64,000 bases of DNA, from NCBI GenBank assembly GCA_034509495.1, contig CM067521.1, forward strand, positions 17,829,704-17,893,703, in the 5' to 3' direction. This DNA comes from Acestrorhynchus altus (taxonomy: Eukaryota; Chordata; Actinopteri; Characiformes; Acestrorhynchidae). The notes below the pieces were generated by a model. It was not told the DNA's origin, did not search any database, and saw nothing but the letters and a program-made list of their open reading frames with translations. Position numbers and translations under genes: made by a program. This document shows positions 11,261-21,600 of this stretch, in pieces; positions within the stretch are counted from its first letter, which is position 1; each line of letters starts with the position of its first letter.

Positions 11261-11689
11261 ATCCCATGAAAATGTTCTTAGCTAATAAATGTATCAATAA
11301 AATAAATCCAATCAGAATCTGATTAAATTTCTTCAATGTTGCAGCAATGGCCTATGACTTGCAATCATTGAACAATTAGTGGAGGGCGGAGATCAAGAGC
11401 ATTGGGACATCACTGGGGAAGTTAATGATTGATGGCTGGCGCCTGCTGCCTGTTAACCACAGTGTGCTATTTTTATTTTCACAATGTCTTGGAGGCTGGA
11501 ACAGGAAGAGAGACAAGAAGCAGAACTGGAAAGGTTGACGTTTACCCACTTGGCTCTGATACCCTGATAACTCCAGCATCAGTGCTGATCAATGTTCTTT
11601 TCTTTTCACCTGCCCTGGGTGAAATTTCTAGTCTTCAAACAACTCTGCAAGCTTTTCCAACATAGACTTCTCAATTCCATCAAGCCATT
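11261..11689. other. Unassigned sequence
   Basis: No recognised repeat. A 78-codon frame (11429-11665) has no supporting features. Confidence 0.35.
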
Positions 11690-11960
11690 TCTTGAAGTAA
11701 ACAACAATGTTGTCCCATAATCACATCAGCCTTACTTAGAATGTAAGGGATTCACAGCAATGATTGATGACTTCTATTCATCTGAAATTCCCTAGCAATT
11801 ATTCTTTGTTTCAACCCCTCCCGGCTTAAATCCAACGCTATCGATCTGTAATTGCTATGCTGTCATTTGAGCAAAAAGCTCAGTGAAGGGATCTTACTGA
11901 GTGCTGTCTCTACATGCGAAACTTGGAGAACCTAATTAGCAGTCTGTCTGCTAAACACTA
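11690..11960. promoter_or_regulatory. Candidate conserved non-coding block
   Basis: Unique-looking, free of simple repeats, and with several homeodomain/SOX-like words ('acaatgttgt', 'tgattgatgac', 'cctaattagc'). This is a guess from composition; no conservation test was possible. Confidence 0.25.
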
Positions 11961-12129
11961 TGGGAACAGATGCAAATCCAAATACAGCATGAAGGATTTC
12001 ACATATTTAATACATTCTCTAAGCACTTGCTATTGTTCCTCAAAATGTTTCAGAGCATCCAATGCAAATCTGCAAGATTAACTTATTTGGCACCCAAACA
12101 GAATGGCTTGGCCAAAAAGAGATGCACTG

Positions 12130-12178
12130 GGTTTTTTTTGTTTTGTTTTGTTTTAGTTTTTTCGTTGTTTTTTTTGGA
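12130..12178. repeat. T-rich (GTTTT)n-like tract
   Basis: Short T-rich low-complexity run with G every few bases. Confidence 0.85.
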
Positions 12179-12510
12179 TGGAAATGCTGAAAATCTGTGC
12201 TGTGGTCCTAACTGCCTTAGGAAGTAGAAGAACACCAATGCAAATTCAACAGTACTGCACGACAAGCTCATTTGGCACCCAGTACAGAATGAATACAAGA
12301 AGGAACAAGCTGCGAAACTCTCCAAGGTGGTAATGCAGGATTTCTACCAGCTGGAAGGTTCAGAGAGCAGGTTGAGGTTTTACCTCTAGATTTTTAGACT
12401 TTAAGACTAATACAGTCTTATATAATTATGCAATTTCTACCATGACTGAAAGTAACTGTTACATAACACAAAATACAAGATGATTGTAGAACAATTGTAA
12501 TGAATTATCC

Positions 12511-12511
<1 letters not shown>

Positions 12512-12592
<81 letters not shown>
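12512..12592. repeat. (GT)n microsatellite
   Basis: About 40 uninterrupted GT units, ending directly at the 5' truncation point of an L2 LINE. The Cys/Val and His/Thr-repeat open frames across it are artefacts. Confidence 0.98.
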
Positions 12593-12594
<2 letters not shown>

Positions 12595-12596
<2 letters not shown>

Positions 12597-13385
12597 TGAT
12601 GGAACAGCTGCGGAGAGGTCCCTTCCATCAAGTACCTAGGAGTACACCTGAGCAACACACTCATCTGGCATACCAACACCACCACAGTCGTTAGAAAAGC
12701 CCACCAGCGTTTGTATTTCCTGAGGAAGCTGAAGAGGGCAGGCCTGGGCACAGATATCCTCAGGTCCTTTTACAGCTGTGTGGTGGAGAGTGTCCTGGCT
12801 GGCTGTACTGTAGCGGAGGAGATGTTGCAGAGAGTGGTAACGTCTGCAGAGAGGACCATTGGGTGCAGCGTACCACCCTTTCAGTGGCATTTACACCACC
12901 AGATGCAAGGATAAAGACACATGCAACTTCCAGGACCCCACCCACCCTGGGTGGGACTCCTCACCCCATCCCTTTGGAAGGAGGCTGCGCTGCATCCAGG
13001 CAAAAACATCCACACTGAAAAACAGTTTCTACCCAGATGCAGTCAGACAAAAAAACTCCACCCCCACATACTGCCACTTCACTGAAGACAACCCCTTCCA
13101 TACTGACTATGAACATTGTCACTTTGATGTGTTGCTGCTAAATTCTGTTGCACCTTCAAATCATTTTCAACTTAATCTGTTGCTGCTGCAGTACATTGTG
13201 CAATATTTTTATTTTTATATTTATATTTTATATTTAACTTAGTTTGTTTAGCTACAATTTCTTTAAATTATTTATCTAACTTAACTTCTTTTAATTTACA
13301 CTGTACACCGAGCCTGAGTAACTGTATTTCGTTCTATCATGTCACATGGTGGGAATGACAATAAAGCTGAGTCTGAGTCTCTAAC
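12595..13385 (+). mobile_element. 5'-truncated L2/CR1-clade LINE (3' end of ORF2 and UTR)
   Basis: The frame from about 12612 reads the post-catalytic thumb/C-terminal part of an L2-like reverse transcriptase: 'YLGVHLSNTLIWHTNTTT', then 'KAHQRLYFLRKLKRAGLG', and in shifted frames 'RRLRCIQAKTSTLKNSFYP' at 12980-13038. The 3' UTR ends 'atttcgttctatcatg' and 'gacaataaagctgagtctga' with a TCTGAG-type repeated end, as expected for the clade. Two or more frameshifts make it a dead copy. Everything upstream of the thumb, including the FADD box, is missing, which is the usual result of incomplete reverse transcription. Confidence 0.85.
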
Positions 13386-14225
13386 ACAAATAACATTCCT
13401 ACTGAACATTGTGTTTTTCCATCACTATGTTCATTAAACCATCCCCAAAGCTCTCCTCATGAGAGTGCAGTATTATTTAGTTCTCATCCAACACCTGGTT
13501 TGGTAAATCAGTGTCTAGTGATGTTAAATCAGTCGCGCTGGTAATGAACACAACCAGACGCTGGCTGAGGGCATCCAGGAGAAATCTGGAACCAAGCTTT
13601 GTTCTCTAAACTAGCTCATAAGATCTCAAGTACTTCCTTCAGAATGGGAAATTTTTCATCCTCTTTATTGTATTTCTGTTTACTTGCAAGTTATTTTTTT
13701 TCCACCTTTAGTCAGTAAGACCAAAGATGAAAATCCAGAATCAGAAATCCAGTATCTCAAATTATTAGAATATGTATATTTTCGTTTTGAGAAAAGTCAT
13801 TTTAAATGTCATGACTATAAAATATATGACAGTTTACATTCAGATTGACATTCTGTAAAAAAAAAATCTTAAATTGTAAAATCTCAATAATATATTTTTA
13901 AATATACTATATTTTTAACTCTAGCAGAGTGAAAGTAAATGGTAAACACTGAAAATTACCTTTAATAAAGTACAGTATTAAGTTCTCAAATACCATGAAA
14001 ATGTTCTATTTCTTGGAAAGGTCAGCATTAATTGTACAGACACGCATATTAGGTGCATCTCCAGTGTATAAAGAGTGGTTGGAGATTTAGACTCCCTACT
14101 GAGTGCCTTTCATTCCATAAGCACCTTAGTTCTTGTGAATAAAACCCACTCAGCTCACAAAGGCTCAGATAAAACTACAGTTCTTAACGTTTGCTTTGTG
14201 TTTTATTGATGTTCTATCTATATAG
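13386..14225. other. Unassigned sequence, AT-rich core
   Basis: A/T-rich at 13840-13960. No gene or repeat family recognised. Confidence 0.35.
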
Positions 14226-14243
14226 GGCTGCCTTGCTCTGAAG
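14226..14243 (+). other. Possible 18-nt microexon
   Basis: A pyrimidine-leaning acceptor ('gttctatctatatag') precedes 18 bases, followed by a strong donor (AAG|GTAAGT). The length keeps phase. Such matches occur by chance, and no partner exons are established. Confidence 0.15.
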
Positions 14244-14300
14244 GTAAGTGTGGGTTGCTTTCGAGTGGGTGTGACACATCTGAGGTGACGCTCTTCTCCA

Positions 14301-14344
14301 GTTCTGTGGGGTTGACGGTGCGCCGTAAAGGGACAGCGCCTGGG
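14301..14344 (+). CDS. Weak candidate internal exon
   Basis: Acceptor 'gctcttctccag' is followed by 44 bases and the donor GGGG|GTGAGT. One frame is open and reads SVGLTVRRKGTAPG; the other two contain stops. The surrounding 14260-14560 stretch is richer in CpG than its neighbours, which is why I mention it. It is short, the protein is not recognised, and its 3' part is duplicated at 15613-15662. More likely non-coding than coding. Confidence 0.18.
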
Positions 14345-14381
14345 GGTGAGTTATCGTCTCATTTCTCTTTTGAGCGAGCGC
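14332..14381 (+). repeat. Source-like copy of a 50-bp duplicated block
   Basis: Fifty bases identical except for one C/T change to 15613-15662 ('gacagcgcctgggggtgag' through 'ttttgagcgagcgca'). Confidence 0.9.
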
Positions 14382-14619
14382 AACGCTGGAACGCTTCAGG
14401 ACCTCGGCATCTGCCTGCTGATCTTAGATCAGATTTCTGGCCGTCTGTTTAGATCTAGGCCTCCACACGCTACAGTGTGCAGCAACTCTGGAGACAGCAT
14501 TGCCAGAGAAAAGGGGCCCCAGGACCTTAATAGCTTTTTCATGCTCATAGCTCCAGTGTTCTCCAGTTCCCTGGTGGCCACGTCTCTGGCTATGATGTGA
14601 ACTCTGCTGTTGGTCATGT

Positions 14620-14936
14620 GGGATGTGTCTCTTGGAGCTACATGTCTCTCAACCTCACATTATATCTGTACTTTACAACAGGGCAAGGTTCTGCATGAAT
14701 ATATTTGTAAAGATGAGGAAATGTTTGTCTTTTCCCAGCACTTTTGAGGACAAGTTTAATGAAATAAGCCATTACAATGAGGAGATGGGCATTTTTGTGT
14801 TTGAGCAAAACAAAATATTTCTATACTAACTATAGTTAAGAATGTAGGGAGCAGACAAAGGACATATTTGAAAATGATCATTATGGATCTATAAGCAAAT
14901 TTGAGGCAAAAATAATCTTCTAAAATGTGTAGTCCA
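14620..14936. other. Unassigned sequence
   Basis: Nothing recognised beyond chance open frames. Confidence 0.35.
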
Positions 14937-15097
14937 TCCATCCATCCATCCATTCATCCATCCATCCATCCATCCATCCATCCATTTCCTGTAACGCTTA
15001 CTGTCTGTACTTGTTAAGGTTTTTGACTGCCCTTGCGCTCAGAGTTGCTGGCTGGGCACTGGCTCCCCCATGTCCCTATTCAGGAATGAGCGGATGT
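14937..15097. mobile_element. V-SINE 3'-end fragments around a (CATC)n tract
   Basis: CATC units (14937-14984) lead into 'atttcctgtaacgcttactg', as in the reverse strand of a V-SINE tail. At 15031-15097 the forward tail appears ('cccttgcgctcagagttgct', 'ggctgggcactggct', 'ttcaggaatgagcgg'). The two pieces are in opposite orientation, so this is either a head-to-head pair or a rearranged copy. Confidence 0.6.
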
Positions 15098-15179
15098 GTA
15101 GTACATTCTATGCTATATGAAATATTAGAAGGTTATTAAAACAGATATTCATTCATATTTTAATTGTGTTTCTTATGGC

Positions 15180-15605
15180 CAATTTAAGATGGGTTTAGTC
15201 CCCACATGCATATCCCAGAGGCCAGTGCAGCATCCTTTAGCTTCCGTGAGCTATGGGAACATAGGACCCACCAGAGTGCATCTGTTAACACCATGACACT
15301 TGACATGGTGCCAAACCTGGGCTCATGAGGTTGCTAACTGGACCCTAGCCAGGATACCAATTGTTTTGTGTGTGGCACAAACCCCATGATACAAGGCACT
15401 GTGCAGGCTAGTGGTTCCATACTGCTGTGGGGTGTATTTTCATGGTATGGTTTGAGACCATTGCTCCGCCTAAACACATCATTGACTGGCTTCGCTGCTT
15501 GGTGACCATTGGTGACTTGGTGACCCATATAATGATGGGATTTTCCAGCACTAAATGCACGGTGCCATTGGGCCCAGTTGTCCAAGTGGTTTAGTGACGC
15601 TGGTA
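15180..15605 (+). pseudogene. Tc1-like transposase fragment, separate lineage
   Basis: At 15360-15590 the sequence follows a Tc1 transposase catalytic region in broken frames: 'ggcactgtgcaggctagtgg', 'ctgtggggtgtattttcatg' (the V/L-W-G motif) and 'catcattgactgg'. Similarity before about 15330 is weak. Several stops and small indels; no terminal repeats found. The lineage differs from the elements at 3259, 9060 and 59777. Confidence 0.6.
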
Positions 15606-15671
15606 CACACGTGACAGCGCCTGGGGGTGAGTTATTGTCTCATTTCTCTTTTGAGCGAGCGCACACGTGAC
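15606..15671 (+). repeat. 46-bp insertion flanked by 10-bp direct repeats
   Basis: The decamer 'cacacgtgac' occurs at 15606-15615 and again at 15662-15671. Between them lie 46 bases (15616-15661) that copy 14335-14380 with one mismatch. The arrangement looks like a small templated insertion with a duplicated target. Confidence 0.8.
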
Positions 15672-15824
15672 TCTCTGAATTGAGGGATATTAAATATCCA
15701 TGCAACTTCAATAAGCAGGAAGTTCATGGCTCCCATTTATCCTGCTTTGCTCAAACTGACAATGTTGACAATACATTGCTATGACATGAATTTGGGATGT
15801 CACTGTATTATTGCAATAAACATT

Positions 15825-15960
15825 TTCCATTCATTCATCCTCATATACACTTCCTTCTATGGTGGATTGAGATCCAACCTGGAATTATTGAGTGCAAGAC
15901 AGGTACTCCCCCTGACAGAGCTCCAGTTTATTACAGGGCAGCAAGGAACAGGGAAGAGAT
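15825..15960 (-). mobile_element. Old SINE fragment, reverse strand
   Basis: 'attcattcatcctcatatac' followed by 'ggtggattgagatccaacct', 'gcaagacaggtactccccct' and 'tttattacagggcagca' resembles the reverse strand of a widespread fish tRNA-SINE body. Strongly diverged. Confidence 0.5.
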
Positions 15961-16129
15961 AATGAGATGCATCTGATAAAAAAATGAAGTAGATCTCCTA
16001 AAGCAAAATCATTAATATTTCAATATAATATCATGCTTAGTTAATCACTAGATATTCCAAACTAATTATTTCAGTTATAGCTATTATTAGGCTTATGAGT
16101 ATTACAATATGTGTGAAGGAGTTTGAAGT

Positions 16130-16460
16130 CGCAGTGCTTTTCTTTGCTTCCACACTGCTACATGTTCCACACATTAGCCTGTCCTCATATGACTTCTCGC
16201 AAATTGACCATGGTCAATTACGTTAGTGCTGGCAAGCCTGCTGAATTGTAAATTGTTCAGGGATGGGTACATTTCTGTAAAAAAAAAGCCCCAGCAAAAT
16301 CAGAAAGTCAAAAAAGAATAAAACACAACTGGCGTGATGCACGTGGCGCTCAGTGCCTCAGTTACAGCAATTTGCATCTAATAATGTTTTTAATCAAACG
16401 CATTTGCACCCTCGGCGTTTCATGTATGAGCCCCATTTACTGAGCCTTTATGTCGAGATA
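16130..16460. promoter_or_regulatory. Candidate conserved non-coding block
   Basis: Unique-looking sequence with intact protein-binding words: 'tgaccatggtcaatta' (near-palindromic), CACGTG at about 16340, and an octamer-like 'caatttgcatctaataatg'. It has lower repeat content than its neighbours. This is a guess pending a conservation test. Confidence 0.3.
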
Positions 16461-16474
16461 AAAAAAAAAAAAAA
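16458..16474. repeat. Poly(A) tract
   Basis: A run of about 15-17 A residues after 'gtcgagat'. Confidence 0.9.
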
Positions 16475-16717
16475 GCGCTGAGGAGGCTTATACCATCTGT
16501 ATGAGTGTTTATTCCAAAGCAGCCGGGGGGAAGATGAGAGAACATCTTAGCAGTGTGTGGGCGTTGATGTGGTGTCTTCTCACGCTCTGTAAAAAGAAGG
16601 GTTGGGGTTTTTTTTGGTTTTTTTTGTGTGTGTGTGAAACTAACCAAGTAACTTCAGCCACCATTTCATTTTACAGGGTTTGCTTCAGCGCTACTATTGT
16701 ATGACAATGACAGTGCA

Positions 16718-16930
16718 CTTATACAGTGACCAGCCGTAACATTAATCACTGACAGGTCAGGCGCAATGAATAACATTGATTGTCTTTTTCTAATGGTACT
16801 TGTTAAGAGGTGGGAGCTACATATTAGGAACCATCATTTCTTGAAGCTGATGTGTTAGAACACAATTTCAGATGGCTAGATGACTGGGTCAGAGCATCTC
16901 CATAAAGGTCTTCAAGTCCAAGTGGAATGT
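16718..16930 (+). mobile_element. Tc1 family T1, 5' end fragment
   Basis: Starts at the TIR ('acagtgaccagccgtaacat' then 'actgacaggtc') and continues through 'ggcacctgttaagaggtggg'-like sequence to 'gatgactgggtcagagcatc', the start of the transposase coding region. It is cut off before the deletion junction seen in copies A-C, so it does not tell whether it came from an autonomous copy. Confidence 0.75.
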
Positions 16931-17067
16931 TACTGGGTGTAGCTTTAATATTTTGATTTTCATTTCAAAAACCATTTTTAAAATTGGGGAAATGTGGCAT
17001 TAACATTTTATTGTTATTGTGGATAAATAAGAAATGGCTTCATTTTACAGTTAAAATGTAAAACGTG

Positions 17068-17140
17068 GGGCAGCCGTGGCCTGGTGTTTAAGGAACTAGC
17101 CTTGTGACTGAAAGGTTGCCAGTTTGACTCACCTCTATTC
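17068..17140 (+). mobile_element. tRNA-derived SINE head (family S3)
   Basis: 'ggggcagccgtggcctggtg' followed by 'ccttgtgactgaaaggttgc' and a B-box-like 'agtttgactca'. Reverse-strand copies with a better B box lie at 43525-43690 and 55990-56225. It is only the pol III head and abuts the LINE that follows. Confidence 0.65.
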
Positions 17141-18217
17141 TTATGAAGTGCTTTGAATCACTAGTCATGCAACACATCGAGTCCATCTTCCCCCAAACCT
17201 GGACCCCTTACAATTTGCCTTTTGGTCCAGTCACTGCCCTACACGCAGTCCTCACTCATCTGAATAAAAAAGACACTTATTTTAGAATGCTATTTAATGG
17301 TTTCAGCTCTGCATTCAACACTATCATCCTCCAACAGCGTATTCTCAAATTAGCCAGACTGGGGCTGAACACTTCACCGTGCAACTGACTTCTAGACTTT
17401 CTGGCTGCGAAGCCTCAGGCAGTATGGGTCAGCAGCAACACATTCAGTATCATCACACTGAACACAGAGACCCCCCAAGGATGTGTGTTGAGCCCCCTGC
17501 TATTCACCCTGCTGAGACATGACTGCACACTGTCGCTCAGCTCCAACCTCTTCATCAAGTTTGCAGACGACACACCTGTAGGGGGTCTTTTCAGCAACAA
17601 CGTTGAAATAAACTACAGATGAGCTGCACCATGTTTTTGGGAGTGCACATCTCAGACCTTCTACAGTGGCATCCTGACCAGCTGTATCACTGTGTTGTAC
17701 AGCCCCCGCACCTCGTCTTGTAGCAAGACCCTCCAATGCATTGTGAGAGCAGCTGAGAAGATGGTTGGCACCTCTCTCTCCTCCCTCCAGGACATTACAT
17801 TAGCACAGTACCCGCTCACTCGGAAAGCCCTCTGCATGGCTAGTGATTCTACCCACCCACACCACAGCTCCATCAACCTGCTGCCATCTGTCTTCAACCC
17901 AGAACCAGTAAACTGAGGGACAGCTCCATCCACTAGGCTGTCAGGATGCTCAAGTCTCTTCCTGACCTGCCCCCAATCCATCATTTGCTCTCTGCACATG
18001 TGAGCTCAGGATCCTAAACCCCCATCAACAATAGTCTTTGCACCACATGGAACTTGGACCAGTCTATAAGCTTTCTACTGTTTGCACTACTGTCTATCCA
18101 TACCTACAGACCTAATCTGCCACCTTAAAGACACCTTTATATTTTTATATTTTCTACAATTGATGTGCATAGTGTTTATTTAATTTTACTGTATATACTA
18201 GTGTCTATTTCATGTTT
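17130..18217 (+). mobile_element. L2/CR1-clade LINE fragment with RT core
   Basis: The first part (17143-17388) reads early RT blocks, including 'YFRMLFNGFSSAFNTIIL'. A second part reads 'PQGCVLSPLLF', then the catalytic FADDT at 17560-17574. After about 17620 there is an internal deletion to the thumb region ('FLGVHIS' near 17635, then 'KTLQCIVRAAEKMVGTSL' near 17725-17780). 3' UTR-like AT-rich sequence follows. Stops at 17387 and later, plus the deletion, make it non-functional. The endonuclease half is absent. Confidence 0.85.
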
Positions 18218-18589
18218 AATGTTTATTACTAGTAGGGCGGCACGGTGGCGCAGTGGATAGCGCTGTTGCCTCACAGCAAGAAGGACCTGGGTTCGATCCC
18301 CGGGTGGGGTGGGGAAGTTTCTGTGTGATGGAGTTTGCATGTTCTCCCTGTGTTCGCGTGGGTTTTCTCTGGGTACTCCGGTTTCCCCCAAAGACATGCA
18401 TGATAGGTGAATTGGTGACTCTAAAGTGGCCCTTAGTGTGTGTGTGTGCCCTACGATGGATTAGCGCCCTGTCTAGGGTTGTTTCCCACCCTTGCGCTCA
18501 GAGTTGCCGGCTGGGCACCGGCTCATCAGTGACCCCATTCAGGAATAAGCGGTTTGGAAAATGAATGAATGAATGAATGTTTATTACTA
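18218..18589 (+). mobile_element. V-SINE (DANA/HE1 type) with target-site duplication
   Basis: A complete SINE from the tRNA-like head ('ggcggcacggtggcgcagtg', B box 'gggttcgatcccc') through the conserved central domain ('tttgcatgttctccctgtgt', 'tactccggtttcccccaaag') to the tail ('ttcaggaataagcgg') and ATGA repeats. It is flanked on both sides by the same 14 bases, aatgtttattacta (18218-18231 and 18576-18589). That marks an insertion by target-primed reverse transcription into the end of the LINE fragment, later than that LINE. Confidence 0.93.
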
Positions 18590-18635
18590 AACCATGGATC
18601 TGAAAGGAATACAATCTCACATTTATGTATGTGTT

Positions 18636-19020
18636 TGTCACATATCAGTCCTGTTTAACTCCTCTGTCTTCCCATCTCATCCTATAGTTTGCCCATATGT
18701 TTTGTTCTGTTTTGTCTTGGTCCTGTGTCCGCCCATTCCCATCTGTGTCCCATTTGCTACCCTGCCCATACCTTTTCCAGCTCCAGGTGTGTGCAGTGTT
18801 GTCCTTGTATTTAAGACCCTCTGTTGCAATCAGTCCATTTGTTTGTCTGTATGTTTACCATGTTGTTTGTTTGCTTGTCAGTGTCCCTTGAGTTCAGGGC
18901 AGTCCTAGTCTTTCTGTTTGTGTTTGTATCCACAGTTTGTTCTCTGTGTTATTAAAATCCAAAACCCCTGCACGTATGTCCATGTCCATTGTCTTTGTCT
19001 GTTCAGTCAACAAGCATTGT
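18636..19020 (+). mobile_element. Possible solo LTR of a gypsy-like element
   Basis: Begins 'tgtcacatatcagtc', has C/T-rich stretches, a TATA-like 'tgtatttaagaccct' near 18808, and a polyadenylation-like 'gttattaaaatcc' near 18948. The layout resembles fish gypsy LTRs. The terminal CA and the 5-base target duplication were not found, so this is tentative. Confidence 0.4.
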
Positions 19021-19119
19021 TACAGTGTTGTACATATCGCAGCGCTGACAGTAAAGCTGACTCTGACATTTGTTTCTAAATCTATCAAAATCAAACTGCA
19101 AACATGTCTACACTGCCTG

Positions 19120-19120
19120 A

Positions 19121-19159
<39 letters not shown>

Positions 19160-19199
19160 ATGAATGAATGAATGAATGAATGAATGAATGAATGAATGA
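19120..19199. repeat. (AAAT)n-(GAAT)n microsatellite
   Basis: AAAT units switch cleanly to GAAT units at about 19160. Confidence 0.97.
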
Positions 19200-19649
19200 T
19201 ACCAGCATGCATTTGAGGTAATTGAAGCACAGAATACAGACTTATTATATATGTCGTATTGTATTACATATTTGCTGTGGTTACAAATGATAAAGACAGG
19301 GAACAGCAGGCAGGAGTGTTGATAAAATACCAAAAAATATCTAACGTTTTCACACAGTGACATTTTTGTACAGGTGTTTATGTACCTGACATGCATAGAT
19401 CAGATTTATAAAAAAAAAATGGTTCCCATACTGGGCACAAAACAGACAGCAGCTCCTCACTTTTAGATAGTTGCCTTTAGCAGTGAGACTTTACTCATTG
19501 TACCTTTGATGTTGATGCTTTAAATGTGTAAACAAACTCCATGTTTTGTGTGCTGCCTTGTGCCACGCCCACCCTCCCCAAAAATTTGTTTACACTTTTT
19601 TTTCCATTTTTATATGTTTAGAAATGACAATCAAATAATCACAGATCTT
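19200..19649. other. Unassigned sequence
   Basis: No gene or repeat recognised. Confidence 0.35.
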
Positions 19650-19925
19650 TTCAGTTTGTAGTGGTCAGTACCTACCAAAAGTGCTCTAAGGAAGGACAAC
19701 CACTGAGCCAGCAAGGACATGGGTACCTCAGGCTCATTGATTCTCACAAATGTCCCATCTCACAACTCACAGGACTTAAAGGACATCTGCTTTTAACATC
19801 TTAGTGCTAGATACCACAGGACACCTTCAGAGGTCTGGCTGAATCTGTGCTGGTTGGCTCTATTGGACAGATTCTGGTAGTATGTGGGGGCACAAACAAC
19901 ATCCTGACATTATTTTTTTGCCCTG
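19650..19925 (+). mobile_element. Tc1-derived deletion element T1, copy B
   Basis: Reads 'gtggtcagtacctaccaaaa', 'ggctcattgattctcac', then directly 'cccatctcacaactcac' and 'gataccacaggacaccttca'. The jump is at the same place as in copy A (4849-5324) and agrees with copy C. Terminal repeats are lost. Confidence 0.75.
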
Positions 19926-20929
19926 AACCTATGATGTCAATGTCTGCAACAAGAGGCCTTTAGCTAAAGCAATGCATGCATATTTCAGTTCAGCAACAGG
20001 TTGTATCATGTAGTGTGTAATCCTCAGTTGTTGAGTCTGTGATGGATATTTTTTTCATTTTCATAAAAATCAGTGTTTTTTCAAGATACCAGTGTTTTTT
20101 TATAATCTGTACCTCAGGCCTAAACGATTTATAAATGGTTTATATATATATATATAAATATATATATATATAGAACAGGAATGATCACCAGTCTTACCTG
20201 TAAGGGTCCCGGGTGGCTGCAGGCTTTAATTCTTAATATGCAGGAGCACAACAGTGAGAGATGTAGTCAGAGAGAGCGAGAGAGAGAAAGAGAGAGAGAC
20301 ACCTGGCAGGTGCCAAGGCTCATATAAGGCTTGTGGCCAAACTAGCGCTAATCAATCAGGATGTGTGCAGCTGGCCTGAGTTTGAGTCACGATGAGTGTA
20401 GATATTGGATGCGGTCCATATGAGCTAGAAATGGATGGCAGCAGTTGAGCCCACAGCTGTCTCCTCCCTTCCCAGGTCACAGGTGTTTTGGAGGAGGAGA
20501 GGAGTGGTCTCGAACCACCCACAGTCTATTTTGGTGGCAAAATTGGCAGCTCTTTAGTGGACTGGGTTACATCATTACAGAGAAACAGCAACAGAGTTTG
20601 GGTACGGAGATTATTGATCTGCACACCTGTGTTGATGTTTGGTTGCTTTTGATGGAATAGGTTGATCGAGCACACAATTAGCTGTTCTTGGCTCAGAACA
20701 TCACATTCTGGAATGTTTTCCCAAACTCACGGCATGGCTAGAATAAAATTATCATTACATTTCATTTATAATTCTGTTTGTAAATACATTATTACTCTTC
20801 AAAGCATTTGAATATTTTAATCAATAAATCCCATTCTACTGCAGATAAACATAGGATTATATATATGCTTTTATATTAAACTGAAAGGATAAGTTTATTG
20901 GGGGAAATTACAACCTACAGGTGGCCCTG
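19926..20929. other. Unassigned sequence with short simple repeats
   Basis: Contains an AT microsatellite (20141-20172) and a GA-rich run (20268-20302). The stretch 20190-20420, with 'cccgggtggctgcaggcttt', may be part of an old repeat. No gene seen. Confidence 0.4.
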
Positions 20930-21600
20930 GTGCGCTGTTGGGCTGCCTCTAGCCTGGATACCAGATGAGATATGGTTGGGCATGGATTCACACAGGTTCT
21001 GTATGGCATCTTGCTTTCTATAATTGGCATCCTACAGACCATAGTCCATCTGTTTCTCTGCATTTCATTTTAGCGTCCTGTGGCCCTGTTTATCAATGAT
21101 CAGGACCCCACAGGACCACCACAGATTAGGTATTATGTGGATGGTGAGTCATTCTCAACACTGCAGTGGCACTGACATGATGGTGGTGTGTTAGTGTGTG
21201 TTGTGGGTCAGACTCAGCAGTGCTGCTGAAGTGTTTAAACCCCTCAGTATCACTGCTGGACTGAAAATAGTCCACCAACCAGAAATATCCAGCCAACAGA
21301 GTCCTGTGGGCAGTGTGCTGTGAGCACTGATGAAAAACTAGACAATGACCAACACAAACTGTGCAGGAACAGATGTGTCTTTCTCTAATTGAGGGGACAC
21401 TGAGTGGACACAGTGTTGAAACATGAAACACTCCAGCAGCACCTCTGTGTCTCATCCACTCATACCAGTGCAACACACCATGCCAGCATCACGGCAGTGC
21501 TGAGAATGACCCACCACCCACATAATACCTGCTCTGTGGTGGTCCTGTGGGGTCCTGACCATTGAAGAACATGGGGAAAGGTATGCAGAGAAACATCCTC
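20930..21600. mobile_element. Long-hairpin non-autonomous element T3, copy 1
   Basis: The segment 21088-21243 is the reverse complement of about 21425-21567: 'aggaccccacaggaccacca' at about 21102 pairs with its near-perfect complement around 21538-21557, and 'cagcagtgctgctgaagtgt' pairs with 'acactccagcagcacctctg'. The spacer is about 180 bases. Other copies lie at 36245-37297 and 37640-38022, and the far end there matches Tc1-type termini. No coding capacity. Confidence 0.8.

Noticed and set aside
12437..12751. 104-codon frame with a His/Thr repeat
   Set aside because: Generated by the GT microsatellite joined to antisense LINE sequence.
18232..18310. tRNA gene
   Set aside because: Only the A and B boxes of a SINE head are present; no complete cloverleaf. 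The same applies to 35345, 36296, 43525 and 60375.
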